Positions 9,901 to 19,038 of a stretch of DNA of 64,000 nucleotides are shown here, piece by piece. Below the pieces are notes generated by a model, which worked only from the letters and a program-made list of their open reading frames with translations, searched no databases and was not told the origin of the DNA. This DNA comes from Phycisphaerae bacterium (GTDB taxonomy: Bacteria > Planctomycetota > Phycisphaerae > Sedimentisphaerales > SM23-30). The position numbers were made by a program, and so were the translations under genes. The stretch is from the NCBI GenBank assembly GCA_016342495.1, contig JAEIOG010000014.1, positions 1 through 64,000 on the forward strand, given 5' to 3'. Within the stretch, counting starts at the first letter, position 1. The number at the start of each line of letters is the position of its first letter.

Positions 9901-11637
9901 CGCCTGTGATATGGAAGCTTCGGCCATTCCATTAAAAAGGGCAGCGGTTCCGGTTTTAAGGTTTCTTAGGCTATAGCCACCTTCCTGAATGACCAGAACT
10001 GGCCGGTTCAGTCCGGTTAATCGGGCCCCTATGGTTTTCAGGGCTTTAACTGAAATGTTAAAGGTTCCGGTTGGGTCGTTCTTCATAATATCCATACCCA
10101 GGCTCACAATGATAAATTCAGGTTTAAATTTCTTTAGATTGCCCAGCGCTTTGTCAAAGGTTTTCAGATATAGTCTATCATCGGTTCCGGCGGCCAGTGG
10201 ATAATTAAAGTTAAAGCCCAGGCCATCGCCCTGGCCCAGTTCATCGTTAAAGCCGCTGAAGTAAGGGAAAGCGCCATCAGGGTCACCGTGAATCGATACC
10301 GTCAGCACATCATTGCGATTATAAAAGATGTCCTGAGTGCCATTGCCATGGTGGAAGTCTATGTCAAGGATGGCTACTTTGCCGACTTTACTGAGATAAT
10401 TGGCGGCAATTGCGGCATTGTTAAAATAGCAGAAACCGCCATAGACTTTGCTTTCGGCGTGATGGCCCGGAGGTCGACATACCGCATAAGCTACTTTGCA
10501 GCCGGCCAGGATTTCTTCTGCGGCGGTAAGTGCGACATTAACTGAACCACGGGCTGCTTTATATGCGTTTTGATCCAGCGGCGTACAGGAGTCAATGCAA
10601 TAATATCCAGCCTGAGTGGGCAGATTCTTAGGTCTGCGGTTCCGGCGACGGATAGGGAAGGTGTCAGGATATACTGACCGTTTAGCTGAAAGTTTGGTGC
10701 ATACCACCTTTAGAAATTCCACAAAATGTTTGTCATGCACGGCCAGGATAGCATCTTCTTTGAATCTTCTGGGGCCTATCGCGGTGAAAAGCCCGGTCAG
10801 TTTCATCGCTTCGGTGATAGTTGCCACTCTTGCCGGTTTTTCAAAATAGCCTTTGCTGCGTACATGATGAATTTCGTGGTTCTGGTCGCTGACCATTACA
10901 AAGGGTTTTTCCAGTATTCCGGTAGCTACCGTTTTAGCTGGTTCGGGCTTTTTGCTATATTTTCGTGGCCGCAGGCATATCGGGTCATCGATAAAGGATT
11001 CGATAACTTCTTCGATATAAGCCTGATTGACAACATCCTTAAATCTCCTTTGCAGAATCCACCTTACCGCAGAACGGACTTCAGCGCGACTTGGCAGTTC
11101 ATCGCGGCCCAAACCATCATAGAGCAGATAAGCACAGGATGGGGGCTGACCTGCCGGCAGATGATAGTCATTATTGATGATGGGCCTGACACCATAATTT
11201 TCATAGAATCTCATTCTTTTGCGGCGTAGTTCCAGCTCGGCGACATTATCGGTAAGGGCCGGGTCATCAGGGTCAACTTCCATATAAATCCCGCTGGAAT
11301 TATTGGCCTGGCAATATTCCCGGGTAGCTTCGTAGAGGGCTCCTCCGATCCCGCCGCCTTTGATGTTTTTGCCAACGGCGATATAATCCAGAAAACTGCT
11401 GTTGATCTCCTTGAAATGCAGAATAAGTGAAAAGCCCAGCACCTTACCCAAAGAGGTTTCGGCCACCAGTAGCGTTGTACGATACATCGAATCAAAAGGA
11501 TTGGCAAGCAGGCAGGAAATTCTGTCGGCCCGGCCCGACAATTCCGGGAAATTCTCCCGCAAGATAGCGGCGGCCTGAGCGATGCGGTCCTGACTGACTG
11601 GCAGGGCGGCATCATGTAAATGACGAATTCGAATCAT
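9898..11637 (-). CDS. GNAT acetyltransferase - histone deacetylase/acetylpolyamine amidohydrolase fusion
   Basis: 579 residues with two opposing activities in one chain. Residues ~1-165 look like a GNAT N-acetyltransferase (acetyl-CoA loop near 90-105, K-G-G-G-I-G-G-A; FLDYIAV strand before it). Residues ~240-579 are a class II-like histone deacetylase/acetylpolyamine amidohydrolase: PPGHHAE (about 388-394, the His-His dyad), DIDFHHGNGTQ (about 424-434, Zn-binding Asp and His), SLGMDIMKNDPTG (about 511-523, second Zn Asp) and a glycine-rich IQEGGY near 548. It could set the acetylation state of a protein lysine or of a polyamine. There is no signal peptide. ggaga precedes the ATG. The gene stands alone and is bracketed by related repeats on both sides. 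Confidence 0.88.
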   Translation of the reverse strand: MIRIRHLHDAALPVSQDRIAQAAAILRENFPELSGRADRISCLLANPFDSMYRTTLLVAETSLGKVLGFSLILHFKEINSSFLDYIAVGKNIKGGGIGGALYEATREYCQANNSSGIYMEVDPDDPALTDNVAELELRRKRMRFYENYGVRPIINNDYHLPAGQPPSCAYLLYDGLGRDELPSRAEVRSAVRWILQRRFKDVVNQAYIEEVIESFIDDPICLRPRKYSKKPEPAKTVATGILEKPFVMVSDQNHEIHHVRSKGYFEKPARVATITEAMKLTGLFTAIGPRRFKEDAILAVHDKHFVEFLKVVCTKLSAKRSVYPDTFPIRRRNRRPKNLPTQAGYYCIDSCTPLDQNAYKAARGSVNVALTAAEEILAGCKVAYAVCRPPGHHAESKVYGGFCYFNNAAIAANYLSKVGKVAILDIDFHHGNGTQDIFYNRNDVLTVSIHGDPDGAFPYFSGFNDELGQGDGLGFNFNYPLAAGTDDRLYLKTFDKALGNLKKFKPEFIIVSLGMDIMKNDPTGTFNISVKALKTIGARLTGLNRPVLVIQEGGYSLRNLKTGTAALFNGMAEASISQA

Positions 11638-11840
11638 AAAAAATCTCCAGCTTTAACTATGGATACCTTCATAATAATTAACGTTAGCAATTGGAATCTA
11701 CCCTTTAGCCTATGCCTGATTTGAGGTAATGCCGAGCCCTGGTTCCTCCAGAAAAACCATAGCCCTTGGGTCTAAAACCAATCGATAGCTATTATAGCCT
11801 GAAAATTCAGCTTCAGCCAATTAATTTTAAAGTAATATTG

Positions 11841-12000
11841 CAGGTTGAACCTGCAGACAACTTACAGAAGGGTCATTGGTCGGTGGATACTCCCGGCGTC
11901 GTTGCCGCCTGCATCGGGGCAGATGTTTTTAAGTTGGTCGAGCATCCTTGCTTGACATTTGATTCATTTTAACGCAGGTTGGAATTAAATGACAAGCAAC
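11841..12000 (+). repeat. Dispersed repeat, copy B
   Basis: Same orientation as copy A at 9631-9812, and near-identical over the first ~85 bp (caggttgaacctgcagacaa ... gccgcctgc). The homology continues through tttttaag...ggtcgagcat and the ggaattaaatgacaa block. Together A and B form direct repeats on either side of the GNAT-deacetylase gene. Confidence 0.8.
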
Positions 12001-12010
12001 TGTCAAGGGG

Positions 12011-12105
12011 CGGGGCTGACTTTTTTGAATAGCCATCATGCCAGAATGAATTCATTATCATTTGTCCCGCCCGCCCGACATCCAGCCCGATGCAGGCGGC
12101 AACGA
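12011..12105 (+). repeat. ~95-bp direct repeat, copy D1
   Basis: Runs from cggggctgacttttttgaat to gcaggcggcaacga. It matches D2 (12193-12288) almost base for base, including the shared gccagaatgaattca core and the cgcccg(c/t)ccgacatccagcccg block. The offset between the two is 182 bp. Confidence 0.8.
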
Positions 12106-12192
12106 AGGTGCTAAGCGCACGGCTGACTTGCTCAAGTTCACCTAGAAACAGCCGCTTCCGCTGGGCGCTGGTTCCGGCTGCACCGTATCGTG

Positions 12193-12288
12193 CGGGGCCC
12201 ACTTATTTGAATGAGTCATCACGCCAGAATGAATTCAATAACATCTAGCTCGCCCGTCCGACATCCAGCCCGCAGCAGGCGGCAACGA
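12193..12288 (+). repeat. ~95-bp direct repeat, copy D2
   Basis: Second copy of D1. Its right end overlaps the inverted copy C of the A/B repeat, so D and A/B appear to be neighbouring parts of one larger repetitive unit that occurs in both orientations. Confidence 0.8.
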
Positions 12289-12346
12289 CGCCGGAAGCAT
12301 CCACCGACCAGTGATCCTTATGTGATGAGGGTGCAGGCTCAGCCTG
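12261..12346 (-). repeat. Inverted copy C of the A/B repeat
   Basis: The reverse complement begins caggctgagcctgca and continues through ggtcactggtcggtgga-like sequence to gccgcctgct, matching the first ~85 bp of copies A and B with several substitutions. Confidence 0.75.
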
Positions 12347-12376
12347 CTGTGTCCAGCTTCAAGCTGGTAGCCTGGA

Positions 12377-12686
12377 GCGAACTTGCAATGGTCTGATGTG
12401 AATTTACATTGGTTTGATGTAAGCTTACAATGGTTTAGATAAAGTTTACATTGTATCATTACAACTTTGCAATGTATCATTACAAATTTACATCAGAGCA
12501 GATAAAGTCTGCAATATATCAGATCAAGTTTGCAATGATACAGATGAAGTTTACATCGGAGCAGATAAAGTTTACAATGGAGCAAATCAAATTTACATCA
12601 GAGTAATGTAAGCTTACAATGGACCAATGTAAATTCACATCAGAGCAATGTAAATTTACATTTGGCCTCTGCAGACTTGCAATAAA
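12377..12686. repeat. Array of 15 units at exactly 21-bp spacing, near-palindromic core
   Basis: A core of the form tgtaa(a/g)(t/c)ttaca recurs without a single base of drift. The right half-site (ttaca, ttgca or a one-base variant) starts at 12383, 12404, 12425, 12446, 12467, 12488, 12509, 12530, 12551, 12572, 12593, 12614, 12635, 12656 and 12677. Some cores are perfect 12-bp palindromes (12418-12429, 12607-12618, 12649-12660). Linkers vary, and in the right half they tend to alternate between an atgga-type and a tcagagca-type, hinting at a 42-bp higher-order unit. 21 bp is about two helical turns, so all cores face the same side of the DNA. Because 21 is 7 codons, the minus strand also reads as seven-residue repeats in two different frames, without good start sites. 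Function unknown. Confidence 0.9.
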
Positions 12687-12765
12687 CCAGCTGTTGGCCA
12701 TTATCAATATTGCCGCTGCGATTAATATCGGACAAAGCTCCATTTAAGTCCGATAGCTGCTGATT

Positions 12766-12823
12766 TGTCTCAATAAGGGGGAACTGTATCAATAAGGAAA
12801 AAAGTGTATCATTAAGAAAATTG
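12766..12823 (+). repeat. Short triplicate repeat tgt(a/c)tcaataagg-like
   Basis: Three imperfect copies start at 12766, 12785 and 12805 (spacings 19 and 20 bp), each of the form tgtNtca(a/t)taaggNaa. It lies just beyond the 21-bp array but uses a different core. Confidence 0.55.
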
Positions 12824-13026
12824 CACCAGAATTAAATATTTTCCGGTTAATTTTAGATTGAATTTATCCGAGAAAGAATAGGTCACGGACCGGCATTGCC
12901 GGTTTTACAAAACAACCGATGGGGACGGATTGGCACGGATTCAGAAGATGATTTTTTCACGCCAAGTCGCTAAGCCGCTAAGGTTTTGCTATTACTTATT
13001 GCTTTTGTCTTCTTTGAATGTTTCTT

Positions 13027-13095
13027 TTAACGCAAGAGCCGCAATAGTCGCAATGGGATATAAAGCCATAGCGTCTTTAGCGGCTCTTGCGTTAA
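13027..13095. repeat. Inverted repeat with 16-bp perfect arms downstream of the giant gene
   Basis: Arms ttaacgcaagagccgc (13027-13042) and gcggctcttgcgttaa (13080-13095) enclose a 37-bp loop. It lies immediately 3' of the stop of the minus-strand gene that ends at 13114. There is no T-run, so a transcript-end stabiliser or repetitive palindrome is more likely than a classical terminator. The nearby gccaagtcgctaagccgcta (12961-12980) resembles low-complexity intergenic repeats. Confidence 0.7.
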
Positions 13096-13113
13096 GATAA
13101 TTCCTGTTTTATT

Positions 13114-16100
13114 TTATTCCTGCCAATACAATATCGGATAGCCGCCAGCGGTCGGTATTTGCCAGATATCATCGCTGCCATTGGCGGTTTCGCCGACGAA
13201 ATCCCAGCCGGCGTTGAGGTAGGTTTCTATATTCTGCATCGCTGCGGTATTTAAGCCAGTGCCACCATCGCTGGTGGATTGGCCGGAGGTTTCGATGTCC
13301 CAGAAACTTGATTCAACTTTATCATAATCATATCCAACTAAACCGCGAACGTATTCATTGCCATAGACATATCCAGTTGCATAACATTGACTGATTGTGC
13401 CCTGATTACACCCCACCAGCCCACCTACCATAGAATCACCGCTAACGGATCCAGTGGCATAGCTTTGACTAATGGTACCATTGTTCCCTCCCGCCAATCC
13501 TCCACCACTTCCATTATCACCCCTAACAGCTCCAGTTGCAAAGCTTTGACTTATTATACCTCCATTATAAGTAACCAAACCACCTGAACTAACGGATGCA
13601 GTCGAATAACATTGGAAGATCTCACCAGTACTAAACCCTGCCAGTCCACCACCACTAACGCAACCAGTCGTATAGCATTCAATGATTATCCCATAGTTCC
13701 ACCCTGCTATTCCACCAATTCTATTATGTCTATATCCGCCAACAATATTAACGGATTCCAAACCAAGATTACTTATTTTCCCATTAGAATAGACACAGCC
13801 AAAAAGGCCAAGATGATCTTCTTCGGTTGCTTTTATGGTTAAGTTAGAAATTGTATAGCCATTACCATCAAAAATACCGCTAAAGCCCACACCTTGAAAG
13901 GCAGTATTGTTATTGTCAATATCTCTTCCGATGACAGCGTGATTGAAGGTATATCCTGCTAAATCAATATCAGCGGTCATAATGAAATGTTTATCCAATA
14001 GAGAATCATCATTGCCAATATTAATTAGCTGCTGGGCAGAAGATACCTGATAGGGATTAGCTTCTGTGCCATCTCCTTGATACCATGTCGTAACTATTGG
14101 AATTTTTGTCAACCAGCATTCTAGAAATTGTGTCAAATCCTGTAGGTCAATCTTTCCATCAGTAACCCAGTCAGCATCACCGCAAGAGTTATTTGGGTCA
14201 GGGCAATCAGTTAGCCAATGTTGGCTGATTATCGCAAAGTCTTCCAAGTTTACGCTACGATAGAGATTTAGGTTGATCATTACTGTTATATTTTCCAAAA
14301 CACCATTCGTGTCGCTGATAGTTAACGTAGCTGAATGATTACCGATTTCCAGAGAGCTGACATCGAGAGTTGCAGTCACAGCTGTTCGGTCATTGGGGGC
14401 ACTGGAGGTGCCTGTTTCGGGATTTATTGAAACAATCCAGGGGGTATTAGAGGCAATTTGCCAATCGAGAGAACTGTAGCCAACATTGAACACTTCAAAG
14501 CTAATGGTTTCAAGGAGAGCATGATCTGGCACATTGAGATTAAAGCTTTGATCGGAAATGCCTATTGCAGGTTCTTGACCAAGGCTGATTATGATGTCTA
14601 CGAGCGAGCCTCTTTGGACGAAAGTATTAGATGTTAGACTTTGGGTCATCACTAACCCTACTGAGATGTTAGGGCTATAAGCAAAGGAAATTTCGCCAAG
14701 GACTAGCTCCGCTTCGGTGATAGCGGTTTGGGCCTGCACTTGATTCATTGATATAATATCTGGAACAATTGCTTCATAAATATAAAAACTGAAAGGAACT
14801 TCAACATCTGCTAAAATGCCATCGGTATCGCTGATAATTAAAGAATCTTCATAACCACCAGCTTCCAGCATACTGATATCAAATGTTGCCGTGACAGTTG
14901 TCCGGTCCGTAGGATAAAGCGAGTTGCCTGATTCAGGTGCGATTATTGCATTCAAATAATTTGGGTCAGATACCTGCCAGTTTAGAGTATTTTCACCGGC
15001 ATTGAATACTTCAAAACTGACAATTAATGTTGCGGTGGTATCGGGCATATCATTAGCATAAACCAGATTACCAAAGCCAATTGCCGGGGATTTCCCTAAA
15101 CTAACAACTAAATCTACAGCATCGCCAACAATAGCAGCTTGACCGGCTGCTGGATATTGACTAATTATCATACCAGCCTGTACCGTCTCGCTATAGACAT
15201 AATTAATATCACCAATAACCAGTCCCACTGCAGTTAATGCAGTTTGCCACTGAACTTCAGTCAGAGCCACAATATCAGGAACCGCGATAAAATTCATATC
15301 AGCATCTGGGTCCTGCCAACGCAAAATTGGATAGTCATTAATCGGCATATACCAGATATCAGCAGTGCCGTTTATCGACAAACCTGCAAAGTCCCAGCCA
15401 GCATCAAGATAGGTGCTTATGTTTTGCATTTGAGCAGTTGGCAAGCCAGTGCCACCTGCACTGGTTGTGGCCTCTGAGCTTTCGGTATCCCAAAAGCAAC
15501 TAGATATTTCACTGTCAATATTTACAGTCACATCACGTGGACGTAAAAAAAATCCTAAATCCTCATACCAGGTATGACGAAAAATGTATGCAGGATTTGC
15601 CTCACATATCGCATAATCCTTAGCCCCGATAGTATAACAATTATTAATTATCCCTAAATCATTGAATTTGCATATACCATTTGATACATCACATTCAGAA
15701 TAGCAATTACTTATAATACCCTGCTCAAATATGCTGCTTGGAGGTGAATGGTTATAATTAACTTCGATAAAAGCAAAGTAACCATAGTTTATCCCGCAAA
15801 TACCACCAGAGTTATCACCTTCTATGTTACCGGTAACGAAGGAATTATGAATTTCACCACAATTATAGCCACAAATACCACCGATATACTCAGAATTTTC
15901 TCCGGCGATGATATTGACATTTTCCAGACCGAGATTGGTTATTTGTGCGTCATAATCGGTTTTACCAAATAAACCCAGGTAGCTATTATTATCATTAGCT
16001 AATGGATCAATGGTAAGGTTGCTGATGATATGATTGTTGCCATTAAAACTGCCGTTAAAAGCTATATACTGATCATTGTCATTGGTATAGAAAATATTTG

Positions 16101-19038
16101 GTGCGATTATTGCCGTTGTGAAGGTATAAGCGGATAAATCGATATCAGCGACAAGGATAAAATGCTTATCAAAAACAGATTCATACGAGCCAATAGCTAT
16201 TAATTGCTCAGCTGATGAAATTTGATAAGGATTGGCCTCTGAGCCATCTCCAGTTGAACCTATATTTATAATAAGATCAATTGGTAATCCTGTTTGATCG
16301 ACAATACCATAGGGGCTTTGATTTATTACCACATCAGCTGGTACATTAAAATTATAGCCATATGTAATATCGCCAACGGTAAAGCCTGCATCGATAATCG
16401 TTAGTTGAGCATCATCTAAGGTCATACTTATCACATTAGGAACAACAATAGCATCAGGATATTGCCATAAAAACTCAGGATATCCACTTTCTCCGATCAC
16501 CCAGATATCATCAAAGCCATTGGCAATTTCACCAACAAAATCCCAGCCGGCATAAAGGAAAGTGTTATAATTCTGCATATCAGCAGTTGTTAAGCCTGTG
16601 CCAGCGGCACTGGTATTTTGTCCAGAGGTGTCAATGTCCCAGAAACACGAAATTGTTTCATCAACAACATATAATTTACCACAAAACCCACCAACATCAT
16701 TAGAATTAACAGCGTTAACATTGCCAATAGAGTAGCAATTGCAGTTTTCATTATCTCCATAACCGCAAAATCCACCGATATAAGAAGAATAAGAGACTGA
16801 AATTGCTACATTAGCATAACAATTTTTGGTCAATCCACCCAAATGCCCACAAAATCCACCAATATATTGACAGCTGCTATTCAAGCTTATACTGCCTGAT
16901 GCATAACAATTGGCCAATGACACTCTTAGCAAATCCCCACTCATAGAACCAATATACTCAGAACCATTTCCTGATATTATATTAACATTTTCCAGGCCAA
17001 GATTAAAAATTCGAGGCTCTATATTAGCGTAGCTAGAAACCTGACCAAATAAACCAAGATAATCATTTCCATCATTATTTGTATCTGAATCAGATAATGT
17101 ATCAATTGTTAGATTTGAAATAATTTTACCATTACCATTAAATGTTCCACGAAAAGATCCTTGACAACCACCAACCGCAGGGTCAGTATCCGGTGCAATA
17201 ACAGCTGTAGTAAAAGTATAACCTGATAAATCAATATCAGCGGTCAAAATAAAATGCTTATCCATTAAATCATAATTAGAACCAATGGAAATCAGCTGCT
17301 CGGCGGTATTGATTTGATAAGGATTCGTTTCAGTCCCATCACCACTATCAAATTGATAGCCAGTAAAAGAGACTATTTTATCTGGCAAATAACCATCATT
17401 GTCTGAAATGAAAATTTTACGGTCAGATTCAGGGGACTCTATAAACACTTTGGTATCAATTAAAATTGAAACTGTAGTTCTTTCTAATTCATCAGAAGAA
17501 GTGCCCGCAAGTGGGCTTAGTGATTTTATCCAAACTGCATTTGGATCGATGAACCAATCAAGAGTATTGCCTCCAGCATTGTAAATATCAATTGTTAATT
17601 CTAACTCCGTGTCTTCTGGTGTAATATTAAATGCTGGATTTGTTTCTGATACACCAATCAAAGGCGCCTTTCCTAAACTGATAACTAAGTCGACTATCAA
17701 ACCAATTTCATCAACCAAGCCAAAAATACTTTGCTGTTTTACTGTCCCGGATGGAAAAGTTGAATCATAAACAAAGGTAATATCTCCTATAATAAAACCA
17801 CTGTCAGTAATAGATTCCTCAGCTGAAGTTTGAGTTTCTCCAACAACAACTGCTAGATAAATTTCATTAGGGTTTTGCCATGCAAGTACAGGATAGTCTT
17901 TCATTGTCCAGATATCCTCTGTTCCATTAGCTATCTCAAAAACAAAATCCCAGCCTTCATTTAGAAAACTATTAATATCCTGCATTTGTGCAGTTGTCAA
18001 TCCTATACCACCTCTACTGGTGGCATACCCAGATGTTTCTATATCCCATCCGCACGAGATTATATCTGTTATGTTTGCGGCACAAAAACCGCCACGACCA
18101 GCAATGACTAAACCTGTTGAGTAACAATTAGTAAGATTGCCAAAGCAATTATAGCCACAAAAACCACCAGCTTGATTAGGCCATTGGCCAATGACTGTTG
18201 CATTTGAATAACAATTATTTGTACTACCAAATCCACATTGGCCTATAAAACCACCAGTTTGCCGGCTACCTTCCACAATGCCATACGAAAAACACGCTGT
18301 AATTTCACCATAATCTCTGTATCCAATGAATCCTCCAACTCTACTGTAACCTTCTACATAAGAGCTGGTATAACATTTACTAGTTAAGCCATAATTTATA
18401 AAACCAGATAATCCACCTACATGACTATCACCAATAACAGAACAACTGGTATGACAAAAACTGATAGTGGCATTGTTAGTGCCGGCAAACATTCCACCAA
18501 CACAATCATCTGCATTAACATTTCCAGTAACAAAACAACTATCTACAGAAGTATATGATATATATCCACACAGACCCCCAACATAATCAGAATCCTCTCC
18601 TCCAATAATATTTACACTTATTAAGCCAAGATTTTTGATTTCTGAGTTTTCACCATTGCAATAGCCAAATAATCCCAGATAATCATTATCTGTTTGCGAA
18701 GCATCTATTGTCAAATTTGAAATTGAATGGCCATCACCATCGAATTTACCACAAAAAACTCCGCCCAACCCGCCTTGGTGTCCATCGGTTTCACTATCAA
18801 TATCCGGTGCGATGACCGCCTTATCAAAACTATAACCCGATAAATCAATATCTGCTGTCAGAATGAAATGTTTGTCATAATCTGCTATAGTCTGGCCCAG
18901 ATTTATCAGGTCGGCGGCGGTTGCTATCTGGTAGGGATCCGCTTCGCTGCCATTTCCGCCATCAAAAGCGGTGGCTGTAGCGGAAAAAACGACTAGCAAT
19001 GTTAAAATAGCTAAACCCAGCGACAATATTCTTCTCAT
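13114..19038 (-). CDS. Giant secreted GLUG / PASTA-like / dockerin-like repeat protein
   Basis: 1974 residues with a signal peptide (about 1-24, cut near ATA). Four long modules begin with G-(D/N)-G-(T/S)-E-x-(N/D)-P-Y-Q near residues 27, 566, 929 and 1650. Each continues with DKHFI-x-x-ADIDL and a run of GLUG-type repeats (G-G-(L/F)-x-G, alternating with x-C-Y-x-x-G/A). Between them are four PASTA-like segments (about 394, 866, 1252, 1424; V-P-(D/N)-(I/V)-I start, V-D-L-(V/I)-(V/I)-(S/N)-(L/I)-G end) and three BACON-like beta-sandwiches (each with a (T/S)-L-(D/N)-W strand). A dockerin-like segment (about 1596-1645: LEDFAIISQHWL ... DGKIDLQDLTQF) is internal rather than terminal. Probably an extracellular adhesin or structural protein. 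aggag precedes the ATG. Catalytic residues are not apparent. Confidence 0.85.
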   Translation of the reverse strand: MRRILSLGLAILTLLVVFSATATAFDGGNGSEADPYQIATAADLINLGQTIADYDKHFILTADIDLSGYSFDKAVIAPDIDSETDGHQGGLGGVFCGKFDGDGHSISNLTIDASQTDNDYLGLFGYCNGENSEIKNLGLISVNIIGGEDSDYVGGLCGYISYTSVDSCFVTGNVNADDCVGGMFAGTNNATISFCHTSCSVIGDSHVGGLSGFINYGLTSKCYTSSYVEGYSRVGGFIGYRDYGEITACFSYGIVEGSRQTGGFIGQCGFGSTNNCYSNATVIGQWPNQAGGFCGYNCFGNLTNCYSTGLVIAGRGGFCAANITDIISCGWDIETSGYATSRGGIGLTTAQMQDINSFLNEGWDFVFEIANGTEDIWTMKDYPVLAWQNPNEIYLAVVVGETQTSAEESITDSGFIIGDITFVYDSTFPSGTVKQQSIFGLVDEIGLIVDLVISLGKAPLIGVSETNPAFNITPEDTELELTIDIYNAGGNTLDWFIDPNAVWIKSLSPLAGTSSDELERTTVSILIDTKVFIESPESDRKIFISDNDGYLPDKIVSFTGYQFDSGDGTETNPYQINTAEQLISIGSNYDLMDKHFILTADIDLSGYTFTTAVIAPDTDPAVGGCQGSFRGTFNGNGKIISNLTIDTLSDSDTNNDGNDYLGLFGQVSSYANIEPRIFNLGLENVNIISGNGSEYIGSMSGDLLRVSLANCYASGSISLNSSCQYIGGFCGHLGGLTKNCYANVAISVSYSSYIGGFCGYGDNENCNCYSIGNVNAVNSNDVGGFCGKLYVVDETISCFWDIDTSGQNTSAAGTGLTTADMQNYNTFLYAGWDFVGEIANGFDDIWVIGESGYPEFLWQYPDAIVVPNVISMTLDDAQLTIIDAGFTVGDITYGYNFNVPADVVINQSPYGIVDQTGLPIDLIINIGSTGDGSEANPYQISSAEQLIAIGSYESVFDKHFILVADIDLSAYTFTTAIIAPNIFYTNDNDQYIAFNGSFNGNNHIISNLTIDPLANDNNSYLGLFGKTDYDAQITNLGLENVNIIAGENSEYIGGICGYNCGEIHNSFVTGNIEGDNSGGICGINYGYFAFIEVNYNHSPPSSIFEQGIISNCYSECDVSNGICKFNDLGIINNCYTIGAKDYAICEANPAYIFRHTWYEDLGFFLRPRDVTVNIDSEISSCFWDTESSEATTSAGGTGLPTAQMQNISTYLDAGWDFAGLSINGTADIWYMPINDYPILRWQDPDADMNFIAVPDIVALTEVQWQTALTAVGLVIGDINYVYSETVQAGMIISQYPAAGQAAIVGDAVDLVVSLGKSPAIGFGNLVYANDMPDTTATLIVSFEVFNAGENTLNWQVSDPNYLNAIIAPESGNSLYPTDRTTVTATFDISMLEAGGYEDSLIISDTDGILADVEVPFSFYIYEAIVPDIISMNQVQAQTAITEAELVLGEISFAYSPNISVGLVMTQSLTSNTFVQRGSLVDIIISLGQEPAIGISDQSFNLNVPDHALLETISFEVFNVGYSSLDWQIASNTPWIVSINPETGTSSAPNDRTAVTATLDVSSLEIGNHSATLTISDTNGVLENITVMINLNLYRSVNLEDFAIISQHWLTDCPDPNNSCGDADWVTDGKIDLQDLTQFLECWLTKIPIVTTWYQGDGTEANPYQVSSAQQLINIGNDDSLLDKHFIMTADIDLAGYTFNHAVIGRDIDNNNTAFQGVGFSGIFDGNGYTISNLTIKATEEDHLGLFGCVYSNGKISNLGLESVNIVGGYRHNRIGGIAGWNYGIIIECYTTGCVSGGGLAGFSTGEIFQCYSTASVSSGGLVTYNGGIISQSFATGAVRGDNGSGGGLAGGNNGTISQSYATGSVSGDSMVGGLVGCNQGTISQCYATGYVYGNEYVRGLVGYDYDKVESSFWDIETSGQSTSDGGTGLNTAAMQNIETYLNAGWDFVGETANGSDDIWQIPTAGGYPILYWQE

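Larger units (their letters stand above)
11638..13113. other. Long repeat-filled intergenic island
   Basis: About 1.5 kb without a supported gene between the deacetylase fusion and the giant secreted protein. It contains repeat copy B, an inverted copy C, a pair of ~95-bp direct repeats, the 21-bp array, a short triplicate repeat and a 16-bp-arm inverted repeat (each listed separately). Several short open frames exist, but they lie inside the repeats and show no ribosome binding sites or family resemblance. Confidence 0.7.

Noticed and set aside
10726-11229. 167-codon plus-strand frame
   Set aside because: A shadow opposite the GNAT-deacetylase gene.
12377-12686. CRISPR array
   Set aside because: The unit is 21 bp with a variable linker of ~9 bp; there are no conserved 25-40 bp repeats with unique spacers and no cas genes.
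12235-12743. Two minus-strand open frames (12235-12480 and 12519-12743) with seven-residue repeats
   Set aside because: They exist because the 21-bp array is a multiple of three; they lie in different frames, begin without ribosome binding sites and match no family.
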